Made by a program: the position numbers and the translations under genes. Shown one piece after another: positions 31,578 to 40,991 of a stretch of DNA of 51,087 nucleotides. The DNA is from Oxalobacteraceae bacterium (GTDB lineage Bacteria > Pseudomonadota > Gammaproteobacteria > Burkholderiales > Burkholderiaceae_D), in NCBI GenBank assembly GCA_021768485.1, contig JAIZVZ010000019.1, forward strand, positions 1 through 51,087, written 5' to 3'. Numbering within the stretch: position 1 is the stretch's first letter; each line of letters starts with the position of its first letter. The notes beneath the pieces are model-generated. The model saw only the letters and a list, made by a program, of their open reading frames with translations. It did no database searches and was not told the origin of the DNA.

Positions 31578-32180
31578 ATGAACAAGATATGCCAGTATTA
31601 TTTTGCACCGCAATCGCCATGGGCGTATCTGGGCCATGCACGCTTCGTCGAGATCGCAAAAAAACATAACGCGCAGATCGAGGTCAAGCCGTGCGACCTC
31701 GGCCGCGTGCTGAGCCAGTCCGGCGGCTTGCCGCTGGCCAAGCGCGCACCGCAGCGCCAGGCCTATCGCCTGGCCGAGTTGCAGCGCTGGAGCAGCTATC
31801 TGCAATTGCCGCTCAATCTGCAGCCGAAGTTTTTCCCGGTCTCGGGCGATGCCGCGGCGCGCCTGATCATCGCCGCCCGCATGGCGCTGGGCGGTGAGGC
31901 GGCACTGGCGCTGGCCGGCGCCATCATGCGCGCGCTGTGGGCCGAGGAAAAAAATATCGCCGATCTCGATACCTTGCGCGGCATCGCGCTCGACAACGAG
32001 CTCGAAGGCGCCCAGTTGCTCAAATCGTCGGAGACGCCCACCGTCGAAGCCGAATACCAGCGCTACACCGACGAGGCGATTGCCGCCAGCGTGTTCGGCT
32101 CGCCCTGGTATATCGTCGATGGCGAGGGATTCTGGGGACAGGACCGGCTCGCATTTGTCGAGCGGGCGCTGATCAGATGA
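31578..32180 (+). CDS. DsbA-family / 2-hydroxychromene-2-carboxylate isomerase-like protein
   Basis: The 200-residue product has the thioredoxin-like kappa-class GST fold of NahD-type isomerases. These use glutathione to isomerise ring-cleavage products. It starts YYFAPQSPWAYLGH, where the Ser-Pro-Trp replaces the CxxC of DsbA and matches the isomerase glutathione-binding Ser. The end has ASVFGSPWYIVDGEGFWGQDRL, the typical FG(S/V)P motif. No aromatic degradation genes are near, so the substrate is uncertain. I use the ATG at 31578 with GGAG upstream. It follows hemJ by 38 bp. Confidence 0.85.
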   Translation: MNKICQYYFAPQSPWAYLGHARFVEIAKKHNAQIEVKPCDLGRVLSQSGGLPLAKRAPQRQAYRLAELQRWSSYLQLPLNLQPKFFPVSGDAAARLIIAARMALGGEAALALAGAIMRALWAEEKNIADLDTLRGIALDNELEGAQLLKSSETPTVEAEYQRYTDEAIAASVFGSPWYIVDGEGFWGQDRLAFVERALIR

Positions 32181-32232
32181 TTCTGGCGGCCGCGTTCATG
32201 GCGTCATAGGCCATGCCTTTATAATTTATTTT

Positions 32233-32262
32233 TTGTCATTCTTGTTTTTTGCATTTTATATT
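32233..32262 (+). promoter_or_regulatory. Probable promoter in an AT-rich tract before the rRNA methyltransferase gene
   Basis: TTGTCA at 32233-32238 and TATATT at 32257-32262, 18 bases apart, give a good sigma-70 match. They lie in a 70-bp T-rich tract (about 32215-32283) that stands out from the GC-rich surroundings. A start near 32269 would leave a 64-base leader. Confidence 0.5.
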
Positions 32263-32286
32263 TTTGTAATTTTATTTTTCACCCAA

Positions 32287-32304
32287 GCCGGCCGCAGGGC
32301 CGGC
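32287..32304. terminator. GC-rich hairpin in the leader of the rRNA methyltransferase gene
   Basis: A perfect 7-bp stem GCCGGCC/GGCCGGC (32287-32293 and 32298-32304) has a GCAG loop and is followed by TGTTTCATT, not a clean T-tract. It could end the preceding operon or act as a leader hairpin. Confidence 0.4.
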
Positions 32305-32332
32305 TGTTTCATTAACGGATAAAGGGTACCCC

Positions 32333-33538
32333 ATGGCTCATTCTTATTTTTGTCCTTGCCCACGCGGTCTGGAAGCTGCGCTGGCCGAGGAACTCGGCGA
32401 AATCGCGCTGCAAAGCCCGACCTTCAAGATTCACAACCAGGTACCGGGCGGCGTGCATTGCTCGGGCGAACTCAGCGATGCCTATCGCATCAATCTGCAT
32501 TCGCGGATCGCCTCGCGGGTCTTGATGCGCATGGCGCATGCCAGCTATAAAAACGAAAACGACATCTATGATCTGACCCTGGCCCAGCCATGGGAAGAAT
32601 GGATGGGCGTGCACCACACGATCCGGGTCGACGTCACGGCCGTCAAGTCGCCGCTGCGCAGCCTCGAATTTACCACGCTGAAAATCAAGGACGCCATTTG
32701 CGACCGCTTCCGCGACCTCGTCAATGAACGGCCGTCGGTCGACACCAAGACCCCGGACATGCGCATCGTCGGCTTTCTCGACGCCCGCAATTTCACGATC
32801 TACCTCGACACCTCGGGCGAAGCGCTGTTCAAGCGCGGCTGGCGCATGGATACCGGCGATGCGCCGCTGCGCGAAAACCTCGCCGCCGGCCTGCTGCGCG
32901 TGTCCGGCTGGAAGCCCGGCACGGTCTTGTTCGATCCGATGTGCGGCTCCGGCACCATTCTCGCCGAAGCCGCACAAATGGTGGCCGGCATCCCGCCGGG
33001 CCTGCGGCGCGGCTTTGCGTTCGAAAAATTCCTGCGTTTTCACAAGCCGCAATGGGAAGCCATCAAGGCCGCCGTCAAACCGAAGCCGATCCCGGCCGAG
33101 CCGACCATTTTCGGCAGCGATATTTCCGGCGACATGATCGCCATGTCGCGCTACAACCTGAACCGCGCCGGCATCACCTTCGAGATTCCGCTCAAGCAGA
33201 TCGAAGCGCAGGAAGTCAAGGCGCCCAGCGAGGTCCCGGGCATCCTGCTGACCAACCCGCCATATGGCGAACGGATCGGGGTGCGCGGCGACAGCACCTT
33301 GCCTGAAGACGAATTGTCGAGCGCGTTTTACTCGGCCTTCGGCACCACGCTCAAGCAACGCTTCGCCGGCTGGCATGCCTTCCTGTTTACGGCCGACCTC
33401 AGCCTGCCGAAACTGCTGCGCCTGAAAGAAGCGCGCAAGACGCCGTTTTTCAACGGCGCTCTGGAATGCCGCCTGTTCCGTTTCGATATGGTGGCCGGTT
33501 ACAACCGGCGCGAAGAAGCCAAACCGAAAGCCGTTTAA
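32333..33538 (+). CDS. rlmL: THUMP-domain rRNA (guanine-N2) methyltransferase, RlmL-like
   Basis: The 401-residue product has an N-terminal THUMP RNA-binding region (residues about 45-155). A class I SAM methyltransferase domain follows, with MCGSGTILAEAA for SAM binding and the catalytic NPPYGERIG. This matches the RlmL half that methylates G2445 in 23S rRNA. The RlmK half found in the E. coli fusion is absent, as usual in betaproteobacteria. AAAGGG precedes the ATG. I name it rlmL by family; the exact base is not proven. Confidence 0.88.
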   Translation: MAHSYFCPCPRGLEAALAEELGEIALQSPTFKIHNQVPGGVHCSGELSDAYRINLHSRIASRVLMRMAHASYKNENDIYDLTLAQPWEEWMGVHHTIRVDVTAVKSPLRSLEFTTLKIKDAICDRFRDLVNERPSVDTKTPDMRIVGFLDARNFTIYLDTSGEALFKRGWRMDTGDAPLRENLAAGLLRVSGWKPGTVLFDPMCGSGTILAEAAQMVAGIPPGLRRGFAFEKFLRFHKPQWEAIKAAVKPKPIPAEPTIFGSDISGDMIAMSRYNLNRAGITFEIPLKQIEAQEVKAPSEVPGILLTNPPYGERIGVRGDSTLPEDELSSAFYSAFGTTLKQRFAGWHAFLFTADLSLPKLLRLKEARKTPFFNGALECRLFRFDMVAGYNRREEAKPKAV

Positions 33539-33646
33539 AGCGGCTCAACGGGCTGTCTTGTCAAACGACTTTTATACGGCGACATTTATTAAGCAAGCCG
33601 ATTCAATTGCCTTAGTTAAGCTGCTTTATTAAACTGTCCTTTCCCT

Positions 33647-33669
33647 GGCGCGGCCCGCGAGGCCGCGCC
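33647..33669. other. Strong hairpin in front of the MFS exporter start
   Basis: A perfect 9-bp GC stem GGCGCGGCC/GGCCGCGCC (33647-33655 and 33661-33669) with a 5-base loop ends 19 bases before the exporter ATG. No T-tract follows on the plus strand. It may mask or shape the translation start, for which I see no clear Shine-Dalgarno sequence. Confidence 0.5.
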
Positions 33670-33688
33670 TCCCGCTTCGAATGTCGAC

Positions 33689-34960
33689 ATGAATACTGAG
33701 TCCCCCGACGACAGGCCGGCGCCGCGCGCCGCCGGCATGCAAGGCGCCGCTGCGCTGGCCGTCATGCTGGCCGGCCTGGCGATGCTGGGGCCGTTTTCGG
33801 TCGATACCTATCTGCCGGCCTTTCCCAACATCGAACACTCGCTCGGCGCCAGTGCGCTCGAAGTCCAGCAAAGCCTGACCGCTTACATGTTGTCGTTCTC
33901 GGTCATGATTCTGGTCCATGGCGCGCTGTCGGACGCCTTCGGCCGGCGCAACATCGTGCTCGGCTCACTGGTCCTGTTTGCGCTGGCCACGCTCGGCTGC
34001 GCATCCTCGCACAGCATCCATTACCTGTGGGTGTTTCGTGTCTTGCAAGGGATCTCGGGCGGCGCCGGCGCTGTCGTCGGCCGCGCCGTCATCCGCGACC
34101 TGTATCGCGATGCCCACGCCGCGCGCCTGCTTTCGCTGGTAACCATGATTTTTTCGATCGCGCCGGCCATGGCACCGATTCTCGGCGGCTGGATCGTCAA
34201 ACTGCTGGGCTGGCGCGCAATTTTTCTGTTCCTGTTCGCTTACACCTGCTTATTGCTGTGCTACTGTTACCGCCGCCTGCCGGAAACGCTGGCGCCGGAA
34301 AACCGCCAACCGTTCAATCCGCGCTTCCTGATGCGCAGCTATGGCCAGGTGTTCCGCTCGCCGCTGTTCCATTTAAAGTCGGGCACGGTTGCGCTCAATT
34401 TCGGCGGCATGTTTTTATACGTGGCAGCGGCGCCGGTCTTCATCACCGGGCATCTTGGCTTGGGGCCGGACCAGTTCGGCTGGCAATTCGTGCCGCAGGT
34501 CGCCGGCATTTTTTTCGGCGCGCTATTCGTCAATCGCCTGGCCGGCCGCATCAGCATTTCCAGGCAGGCAATGACAGGCTTTGGCTTTCTGATCGGCGCC
34601 GCCGCCTTCAATGTCGGCTACCACGCATTTTTTCCGCCGGCACTGCCGTGGTCGGTCGCCCCGCTCTTTTTCTATACCTTCGGCATGTCGATGGTGGCCC
34701 CCGGCGCCACCCTGCTGGTACTCGATCTGTTCCCCGATATCCGCGGCATCGTCTCGTCATGCCAGTCCTTCGTCGTCACGCTGCTGGGCGCTGTCATCGC
34801 CGGCCTTTTCGCGCCGCTGTTATCGCACTCGGCGCTCTGGCTGGCGTTTGGCCAGCTGGCGCAGACCTTGCTCGCGCTGCTCTTGTGGTCGGTCGCACGC
34901 GCCCATCGCCGGCAATTGACACGCAATGAGATTGCCCTGCAAATAGATAAACAGATTTGA
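33689..34960 (+). CDS. Bcr/CflA family multidrug efflux MFS transporter
   Basis: This 423-residue major facilitator exports small drugs by proton antiport. There are 12 predicted membrane spans. The first periplasmic loop carries DTYLPAFPNIEHSLGASALEVQQSLTAYM, and motif A between helices 2 and 3 is GALSDAFGRRNIVL. Both are typical of the Bcr/CflA (DHA1) group. The N-terminus has about 20 extra polar residues, so a start at the later Met (residue 17) is possible. No regulator is adjacent. The substrate is unknown. Confidence 0.9.
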   Translation: MNTESPDDRPAPRAAGMQGAAALAVMLAGLAMLGPFSVDTYLPAFPNIEHSLGASALEVQQSLTAYMLSFSVMILVHGALSDAFGRRNIVLGSLVLFALATLGCASSHSIHYLWVFRVLQGISGGAGAVVGRAVIRDLYRDAHAARLLSLVTMIFSIAPAMAPILGGWIVKLLGWRAIFLFLFAYTCLLLCYCYRRLPETLAPENRQPFNPRFLMRSYGQVFRSPLFHLKSGTVALNFGGMFLYVAAAPVFITGHLGLGPDQFGWQFVPQVAGIFFGALFVNRLAGRISISRQAMTGFGFLIGAAAFNVGYHAFFPPALPWSVAPLFFYTFGMSMVAPGATLLVLDLFPDIRGIVSSCQSFVVTLLGAVIAGLFAPLLSHSALWLAFGQLAQTLLALLLWSVARAHRRQLTRNEIALQIDKQI

Positions 34961-35258
34961 CTGCCGGCGCAGGCCGCACCGGCGCCTCCAAATACGACAA
35001 CAGCGCGGCGTCTGATGCGCGCCCCAGCAGCGTGCAAGCGCGCCCAAATGCCTCGCTACCAGCCAATATCGGGCACACTTTTGGCGCATTTTTAGCGCTT
35101 TTTTGGCGCAGTCGCGCTCCAAAAAAGCCCGTTTTTATCGGCACTCCGGCGATATACAATGCGATACATTCAGCCCCCATGAGAAAGCCTTGTCTCATGC
35201 TAAACTAAATTTCTTCCGCAGCAAGCCTGTGTTTTTTCCACTGTCAGACACACCACCC

Positions 35259-37214
35259 ATGATCTCGCACCTCGCTTTGTTTTTCCGCTCTCCCTCTTCA
35301 ACACCGCATCGATTTTCCAGACGAATTGGCCAGCAGCTCGCCGCGCTGGCGCTGGTCCTGACGAGCAGCCTGCCAGCCCTGGCGCAGGTGCCGGCGCCGC
35401 TCGACAAGGCCTATCCGGGCACCCTGGTGCTCAATGTCGATGCCACCAATCTGAGTCAGCAAATTTTCCAGGTGCGTGAAACGATTCCGGTCAAGCCAGG
35501 CAAGATGACGCTGCTCTATCCGCAATGGCTGCCGGGCAATCACGCGCCGAGCAATCCACTGGTGCAACTGGCCGGCCTGATGCTGAGCGCGAACGGCAAA
35601 CGCGTCGACTGGGTGCGCGATGAAACCGATATGTTCGCCTTCCATATCACGGTGCCGGCCGGCGCCACCACGCTGGAAGCGCAATTCCAGTACCTGTCGC
35701 CGCTGGAAGGCGACCAGGGCCGGACCACCATGACCAATGAAATCGTCGGCGTGCAGTGGAATGCCATGCTGCTGTATCCGGCCGGATTCGCCGCCAGCCG
35801 CGTCACCTTCCAGCCGAACGTGACGCTGCCGGACGGCTGGCAATTCGGCGGCGCGCTCGAACTGGACAAACGGCTTGGCAACGTCGTCCGTTTCAAGCCG
35901 GTCGACCTGGTCAACCTGATCGATTCGCCGCTGTTTGCGGGCCGTTATTTCAAGCGCTTCGACCTCGACCCCGGCGCCAAGATTGCAGTCCATCTCAACG
36001 TGGTGGCCGACAATGCCGAAAGTCTGGCAGCGACGCCGGAACAACTGGCGATCCACCGCGCCCTGATCCAGCAAGCCTACAAACTCTACGGTTCGCATCA
36101 TTACGACCATTACGATTTCCTGCTCTCGCTCAGCGATGAATTCTCCGGCATCGGACTCGAGCATCACCAGTCGAGCGAAAACGGCGTCAAGCCGGGCTAC
36201 TTCACCGACTGGGCCAAATCGACCTCGCAGGCCGGCCGCGATTTGCTGGCGCACGAATACACCCATTCGTGGAATGGCAAATTCCGCCGCCCGGCCGGCC
36301 AGAACGTGGCCAACTTCAACCAGCCATTGCATAACTCGCTGCTGTGGGTCTACGAAGGCCAGACCCAGTACTGGGGCTATGTGCTGGCGGCACGCTCGGG
36401 CCTGATGAGTGTGGCGCAGGTGCAGGAGGCGATCGCCGCCACCGCCGCCCGCTACGACAGCGTGCAGGGCCGCTCGTGGCGCGCCATGCAGGATACGACC
36501 AACGATCCGATCATCAATCGTCGCAAGCCGCTCGGCTGGGTCAACTGGCAGCGTGCCGAGGATTATTATTCCGAAGGCCAGCTGATCTGGCTCGACACCG
36601 ATACCAAGATCCGCGAACTGTCGGGCGACAAACGCTCGCTGAACGATTTTGCGCACAGCTTTTTTGCGGTCCACGATGGCAGCCATGCACCGGCCCATTA
36701 CAGCTTTGAAGACGTGGTCCAGGCCTTGAATGCGGTCCAGCCTTACGACTGGGCCAGCTTCCTGCGCTCGCGCCTGGACGGCCACGGCCCCGGCGCACCG
36801 CTCGACGGCCTGGCGCGAGCCGGCTGGAAACTGGTCTATACCGAACAGATGAGCGACTATCTGAAGGGCGCCGAAGAGCACACCAAGTCGCATGATTTTT
36901 CCTACTCGCTGGGCCTGACGCTCGACAAGGATGCGCATATCCGCAACCTGATCTGGGACAGCCCCGCGTTCAAGGCCGGCCTGTCGGCCGGGCCGACGGT
37001 GCTGGCAGTGAACGGCAAAGCATATAAGCCGGAACGCCTGAAAGCGGCCATTACCGCGGCCAAGAATGGGGCGCCGATCGATTTGCTGATCAAAAAGGGC
37101 GAAACGCTGCGCACCGTGCGCATCGACTACCGCGGCGGCTTGCGCTATCCGCGCCTGGAGCGCATAGCCGGCACCCCCGACCGCCTCGGGGCGATTCTGC
37201 AAGCGCTGAATTAA
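35259..37214 (+). CDS. M61 family metallopeptidase with C-terminal PDZ domain (exported)
   Basis: This 651-residue glycyl aminopeptidase-like enzyme has an N-terminal signal (helix LAALALVLTSSLPALAQ, ending near residue 44). A beta-domain follows, then the zinc motif HEYTHSWNGKFRRP with His332, Glu333 and His336, and a distal YEGQTQYWG segment. A PDZ domain is at about residues 555-635 (HIRNLIWDSPAFKAGLSAGPTVLAVNG). I start at the ATG at 35259, because the longer frame adds unrelated sequence. No ribosome site is clear. It is probably periplasmic and ends at a strong terminator. Confidence 0.92.
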   Translation: MISHLALFFRSPSSTPHRFSRRIGQQLAALALVLTSSLPALAQVPAPLDKAYPGTLVLNVDATNLSQQIFQVRETIPVKPGKMTLLYPQWLPGNHAPSNPLVQLAGLMLSANGKRVDWVRDETDMFAFHITVPAGATTLEAQFQYLSPLEGDQGRTTMTNEIVGVQWNAMLLYPAGFAASRVTFQPNVTLPDGWQFGGALELDKRLGNVVRFKPVDLVNLIDSPLFAGRYFKRFDLDPGAKIAVHLNVVADNAESLAATPEQLAIHRALIQQAYKLYGSHHYDHYDFLLSLSDEFSGIGLEHHQSSENGVKPGYFTDWAKSTSQAGRDLLAHEYTHSWNGKFRRPAGQNVANFNQPLHNSLLWVYEGQTQYWGYVLAARSGLMSVAQVQEAIAATAARYDSVQGRSWRAMQDTTNDPIINRRKPLGWVNWQRAEDYYSEGQLIWLDTDTKIRELSGDKRSLNDFAHSFFAVHDGSHAPAHYSFEDVVQALNAVQPYDWASFLRSRLDGHGPGAPLDGLARAGWKLVYTEQMSDYLKGAEEHTKSHDFSYSLGLTLDKDAHIRNLIWDSPAFKAGLSAGPTVLAVNGKAYKPERLKAAITAAKNGAPIDLLIKKGETLRTVRIDYRGGLRYPRLERIAGTPDRLGAILQALN

Positions 37215-37223
37215 ATCCGAACA

Positions 37224-37255
37224 GGCCCGGCAGCAGTAGTCCGGGCCTTTTTTTT
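37224..37255 (+). terminator. Rho-independent terminator after the M61 peptidase
   Basis: Stem GGCCCGG/CCGGGCC (37224-37230 and 37241-37247) has a 10-base loop and is followed by eight T residues. It lies ten bases beyond the stop codon. Confidence 0.93.
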
Positions 37256-37293
37256 GTCCTCATTTTCAACTCATTTTCATCACATCCCCGCTT

Positions 37294-39288
37294 ATGCCTT
37301 TCATGCCCAACAAATCGCTAATCGCCCTGCTGATCGCGGCGCTGTCGGCGGCCGCCGCACCGGCCGCCAGCAGTGCGGCCCTGAACGCCAGCGCCGCCAG
37401 CGGCGCGCTATCGGCCACCTCGGAACAAACGGCGGCCGAAGAAAGTGCCGCCGAACGCGACGCCCGCCGTGCGGCCTATATCCGCAAGAACTACACCAAG
37501 TTCGAATACCGGATTCCGGTCCGCGACGGCGCGCGGCTGTTTACCTCGGTCTACATTCCCAACGATGCCGGCCCCGACAAGCGCTATCCGATCCTGATGC
37601 AGCGCACGCCCTACAGCGTGGCGCCCTACGGCAGCGACCGCTACAAGACGCGTCTCGGCTCATCGTTCGAGTTTGAAAAAGACGGCTTTATTTTCGTCTT
37701 CCAGGATGTGCGCGGCACGAATATGTCGGAAGGCGAATACGTCAACATGCGCCCGCACAACGACCACAAGAAAAACAAGACCGACATCGACGAGAGCAGC
37801 GACACCTACGACAGCATCGACTGGCTGCTCAAGCACATTGCCAACAATAACGGCAAGGTCGGCCAGTGGGGCATTTCCTATCCCGGCTTTTATACCTCGA
37901 TGGCGGCCATCGACAGCCACCCGGCTCTGAAAGCGGTGTCGCCGCAAGCACCGATTGCCGACTGGTTCCGCGGCGACGACATGCATCGCAACGGCGCCTT
38001 CAATCTGCAGATGGCCTTCGCCTTTTTCACCAGTTTCGGCAAGCCGCGGCCGCAGCCGACCGATAAGCCGCGCGGCAAGCCTTTCGAGTACGGCACGCCC
38101 GACAGCTATCAGTTCCTGCTCGACCTCGGCGCCTTATCGAACGTCAACCCCAAATATCTGAACGGCGAAATCGCGTTCTGGAACGAGATTGCCCGGCATC
38201 CCGATTACGACAGTTTCTGGCAGGCGCGCAATATCCTGCCGCACCTGAAAAACGTCAAGGCCGCCGTACTGACGGTCGGCGGCTGGTACGATACCGAAGA
38301 CCTGTACGGTCCGCTGCAAACCTTCAAGATGATCGGCCGGCAAAACCCCGGCACCAGCAACCAGCTCATCGTCGGCCCGTGGACCCACGGCGGCTGGTCG
38401 CGCACCGACGGCGACAAGGTCGGCGACGCCTATTTCGGCAGCAAGACCGCGGAAACCTTCCAGCCGCTCGAGCTGGCATTCTTCAAGCATTACCTGAAGG
38501 ACGGCGCCGCACCGGCGCTACCGAAAGCCTATATGTTCGAGACCGGCGCCAACCGCTGGCGCGGCTTCGCGCAATGGCCGCCGCACGAGGCGCGGCCGCA
38601 GACGCTGTTTCTGGCCGCCGACGGCAAACTGGCGTTCGAGGCGCCCAAGGCCAGCGAGCCGGCCTTCGACGAATATCTGAGCGATCCGGCCCATCCTGTG
38701 CCGTACACGACCGAGATCGGCAACGGCTGGAGCAAGGATTACATCGCCGCCGACCAGCGCTTCGCTTCGCGCCGGCCCGACGTCCTCACTTACCAAAGCG
38801 CCGTGCTGGAGCGCGACATGACATTTGCCGGGCCGCTCGAAGCGGAACTGTATGTCAGCAGCAGCGGCAGCGATGCCGATTTCATCGTCAAGCTGATCGA
38901 CGTCAGCCCGACCGAAATCGCCGCCGATTTGCGCGCCGAACAGGGCGGCGTCAATCGCGGCGGCCAGCAAACGCTGGTGCGCGGCGAGCCTTTCCGGGCG
39001 CGCTATCGCGACGGTTTCGATACGCCCAAGGCGATGACGCCGAACCAGCCGGTCAAGCTCAAGTTTGCGCTCAACGATGTGCTGCACACCTTCCAGCGCG
39101 GCCACCGCATCATGGTGCAGATCCAGTCGAGCTGGTTCCCCTTCATCGACCGCAATCCGCAAAGCTATGTGGCCAATATTTTCGAAGCCAGGGACAGCGA
39201 TTTCGTCAAGGCCACCGAGCGCGTGTACCGCAGCAGCGCGCAGCCGAGCGCGCTCAAGGTACTGGTATTGCCGGCGCTGGACCAGTAA
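37294..39288 (+). CDS. CocE/NonD family hydrolase (S15-like), exported
   Basis: This 664-residue alpha/beta hydrolase belongs to the group of cocaine esterase and X-prolyl dipeptidyl acyltransferases. It has a signal peptide (SLIALLIAALSAAAAPAAS). The nucleophile is Ser195 in GISYPG. An acid/His pair probably lies in WYDTEDLYG and GPWTHGGWS, and a C-terminal jelly-roll domain (from about residue 500) has the PVKLKFALND... RGHRIMVQIQSSWFP pattern. Substrates may be esters or acyl-amino acids; glutaryl-7-ACA acylases share the fold. It follows the M61 peptidase terminator, so it may have its own promoter. Confidence 0.92.
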   Translation: MPFMPNKSLIALLIAALSAAAAPAASSAALNASAASGALSATSEQTAAEESAAERDARRAAYIRKNYTKFEYRIPVRDGARLFTSVYIPNDAGPDKRYPILMQRTPYSVAPYGSDRYKTRLGSSFEFEKDGFIFVFQDVRGTNMSEGEYVNMRPHNDHKKNKTDIDESSDTYDSIDWLLKHIANNNGKVGQWGISYPGFYTSMAAIDSHPALKAVSPQAPIADWFRGDDMHRNGAFNLQMAFAFFTSFGKPRPQPTDKPRGKPFEYGTPDSYQFLLDLGALSNVNPKYLNGEIAFWNEIARHPDYDSFWQARNILPHLKNVKAAVLTVGGWYDTEDLYGPLQTFKMIGRQNPGTSNQLIVGPWTHGGWSRTDGDKVGDAYFGSKTAETFQPLELAFFKHYLKDGAAPALPKAYMFETGANRWRGFAQWPPHEARPQTLFLAADGKLAFEAPKASEPAFDEYLSDPAHPVPYTTEIGNGWSKDYIAADQRFASRRPDVLTYQSAVLERDMTFAGPLEAELYVSSSGSDADFIVKLIDVSPTEIAADLRAEQGGVNRGGQQTLVRGEPFRARYRDGFDTPKAMTPNQPVKLKFALNDVLHTFQRGHRIMVQIQSSWFPFIDRNPQSYVANIFEARDSDFVKATERVYRSSAQPSALKVLVLPALDQ

Positions 39289-39321
39289 GCCCGGTCAGCA
39301 ATCTGAGCCGGAAAACGATGT

Positions 39322-39356
39322 AAAAAAACGCCGCGTCCCATTCCGGAACGCGGCGT
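39322..39356 (-). terminator. Terminator of the CoA-transferase gene
   Basis: A perfect 9-bp stem ACGCCGCGT/ACGCGGCGT (39328-39336 and 39348-39356) has an 11-base loop. Read on the minus strand, seven T residues follow (39328-39322). It lies about 85 bases past the CoA-transferase stop and may also stop the converging hydrolase transcript. Confidence 0.85.
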
Positions 39357-39440
39357 GTCATATTGCCCATCACATCATTCATTCTGTCGCCGGCAGGCCT
39401 CACGTCCGCCGCGGGCGGGTTTCCCCGCTCGTCGCGCGGC

Positions 39441-40991
39441 TCAGGCCTGCTCGGCTGTGCAGGCCAGGGTCGCAAGCGGATCGGCCTCGGCCGGTACGAT
39501 CATGGAACCGGTTTCCTTGAAACGGGTATGCCACGACAGCGCTTTTGCCAGCACATGCGGCGTCTGGCCGCCGCCTTTGGCCGCCTCGGCCACATATTCC
39601 TGCAGCATGGCGCGATACGGCTCGGCGACGCAATTTTCGATGATTACCTGGGCCCGCTCGCGCGGCGCCAGACCACGCAGATCGGCCAGGCCGACTTCAG
39701 TGACAATGATATCGACATCGTGCTCATTGTGGTCGACGTGCGACACCATCGGCACGATGCTCGAGATATGGCCATCCTTGGCGGTCGACTTGGTGGCAAA
39801 CACGGCCAGGTAAGCATTGCCGGCAAAATCGCCGGAACCGCCGATGCCGTTCATCATGTGCGTGCCGAGCACGTGGGTGGAGTTGACGTTGCCGTAAATA
39901 TCGACTTCAAGCGCGGTATTGATGCCGATGATGCCCAGCCGGCGGATCAATTCCGGATGGTTGCTGATCTCTTGCGGACGCAATACCAGGCGGTCTTTAT
40001 AGCGCCCGAGGTTGCCCAGCACTTCGGCACTTTTTTTCGCCGACAAGGTGATCGACGAAGCGGAAGCGAAATCGAGTTTGCCGGCGTCGAACAGATCAAA
40101 TGTCGAATCCTGCAGCACTTCGGAATACATCGTCAGATGTTCGAAAGGACTGTGGGCAAAGCCGGCCATGACGGCATTGGCGATGGTGCCGATGCCGGCC
40201 TGGATCGGCAGCAGTTCATTGGTCAGGCGCCCGGCCGCCACTTCGCGCTTGAGGAATTCGACCAGATGGCCGGCGATCACTGCCGTCTCGGCATCGGGCG
40301 GCAAGGCATTCGATGCGCTGTCGGGTTTATTGGTGATGACGATGCCGATGATTTTTTCGGGCGGAATTTCGATCGCCGAAGTGCCGATACGGTCACTAAC
40401 CTTTTGCAATGGGATATGTTCGCGAAACGGCCGCGGCTTGGCGTAATAGATATCGTGCAGGCCTTCGAGCTCCATGCTCTGGCTCAGATTGATCTCGACA
40501 ATTACTTTATCTGCCAGCACGGCAAAGGTGGCGCTATTGCCGACCGAGGTGGTCGGAATGATGGCTCCGGTTTCGGTCAGCGCGATCGCTTCGATGATGG
40601 CGATGTCGACCGCCGGAATCTGCCGCGTGCGCAGCATTTCGGCGGTTTCGGAAAGATGCTGGTCGATGTACATGACTTCGCCGCGATTGATGGCCGCGCG
40701 CAGCGTGGTATCGACCTGAAACGGCATGCGGCGCGCCAGCACGCCGGCCTTGGTCAAATTGGCATCGGTATCATTGCCGAGCGAGGCGCCGGTAATCAGC
40801 GTGATTTTCAAAGGGTCGGTGTGGGCCCGTTCAGCCAGCGCCAGCGGCACGGCCTTGGCATCGCCGCCGCGCGTAAAGCCGCTCATGCCGATGACCATGC
40901 CGTCCTGTATCCACTCGGCGGCGGTGGCGGCGCTCACCACACGGTCAAGCAATTGCGGCATTCGTATACGTTCTCGATACTTCTCGTCCAT
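39441..40991 (-). CDS. Acetyl-CoA hydrolase/transferase family (succinate CoA-transferase-like)
   Basis: This 516-residue class I CoA-transferase moves CoA between acyl-CoAs, most likely acetyl-CoA or propionyl-CoA and succinate. It has GMSGFTRGGDAKAVPLALAER at the N-terminus, IQAGIGTIANAVMAGF followed by the likely catalytic Glu in MYSEVLQDS, and HMMNGIGGSGDFAGNAYL for CoA binding. I start at the ATG at 40989-40991, where GAGGAG lies 6 bases upstream; a longer frame to 41195 has no such signal. A strong promoter lies 286 bases further up, so the leader would be long. Confidence 0.93.
   Translation of the reverse strand: MDEKYRERIRMPQLLDRVVSAATAAEWIQDGMVIGMSGFTRGGDAKAVPLALAERAHTDPLKITLITGASLGNDTDANLTKAGVLARRMPFQVDTTLRAAINRGEVMYIDQHLSETAEMLRTRQIPAVDIAIIEAIALTETGAIIPTTSVGNSATFAVLADKVIVEINLSQSMELEGLHDIYYAKPRPFREHIPLQKVSDRIGTSAIEIPPEKIIGIVITNKPDSASNALPPDAETAVIAGHLVEFLKREVAAGRLTNELLPIQAGIGTIANAVMAGFAHSPFEHLTMYSEVLQDSTFDLFDAGKLDFASASSITLSAKKSAEVLGNLGRYKDRLVLRPQEISNHPELIRRLGIIGINTALEVDIYGNVNSTHVLGTHMMNGIGGSGDFAGNAYLAVFATKSTAKDGHISSIVPMVSHVDHNEHDVDIIVTEVGLADLRGLAPRERAQVIIENCVAEPYRAMLQEYVAEAAKGGGQTPHVLAKALSWHTRFKETGSMIVPAEADPLATLACTAEQA

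Noticed and set aside
35298-37202. Long minus-strand frame opposite the M61 peptidase
   Set aside because: Same type of GC-driven shadow; the plus strand has the HExxH peptidase and the PDZ domain.
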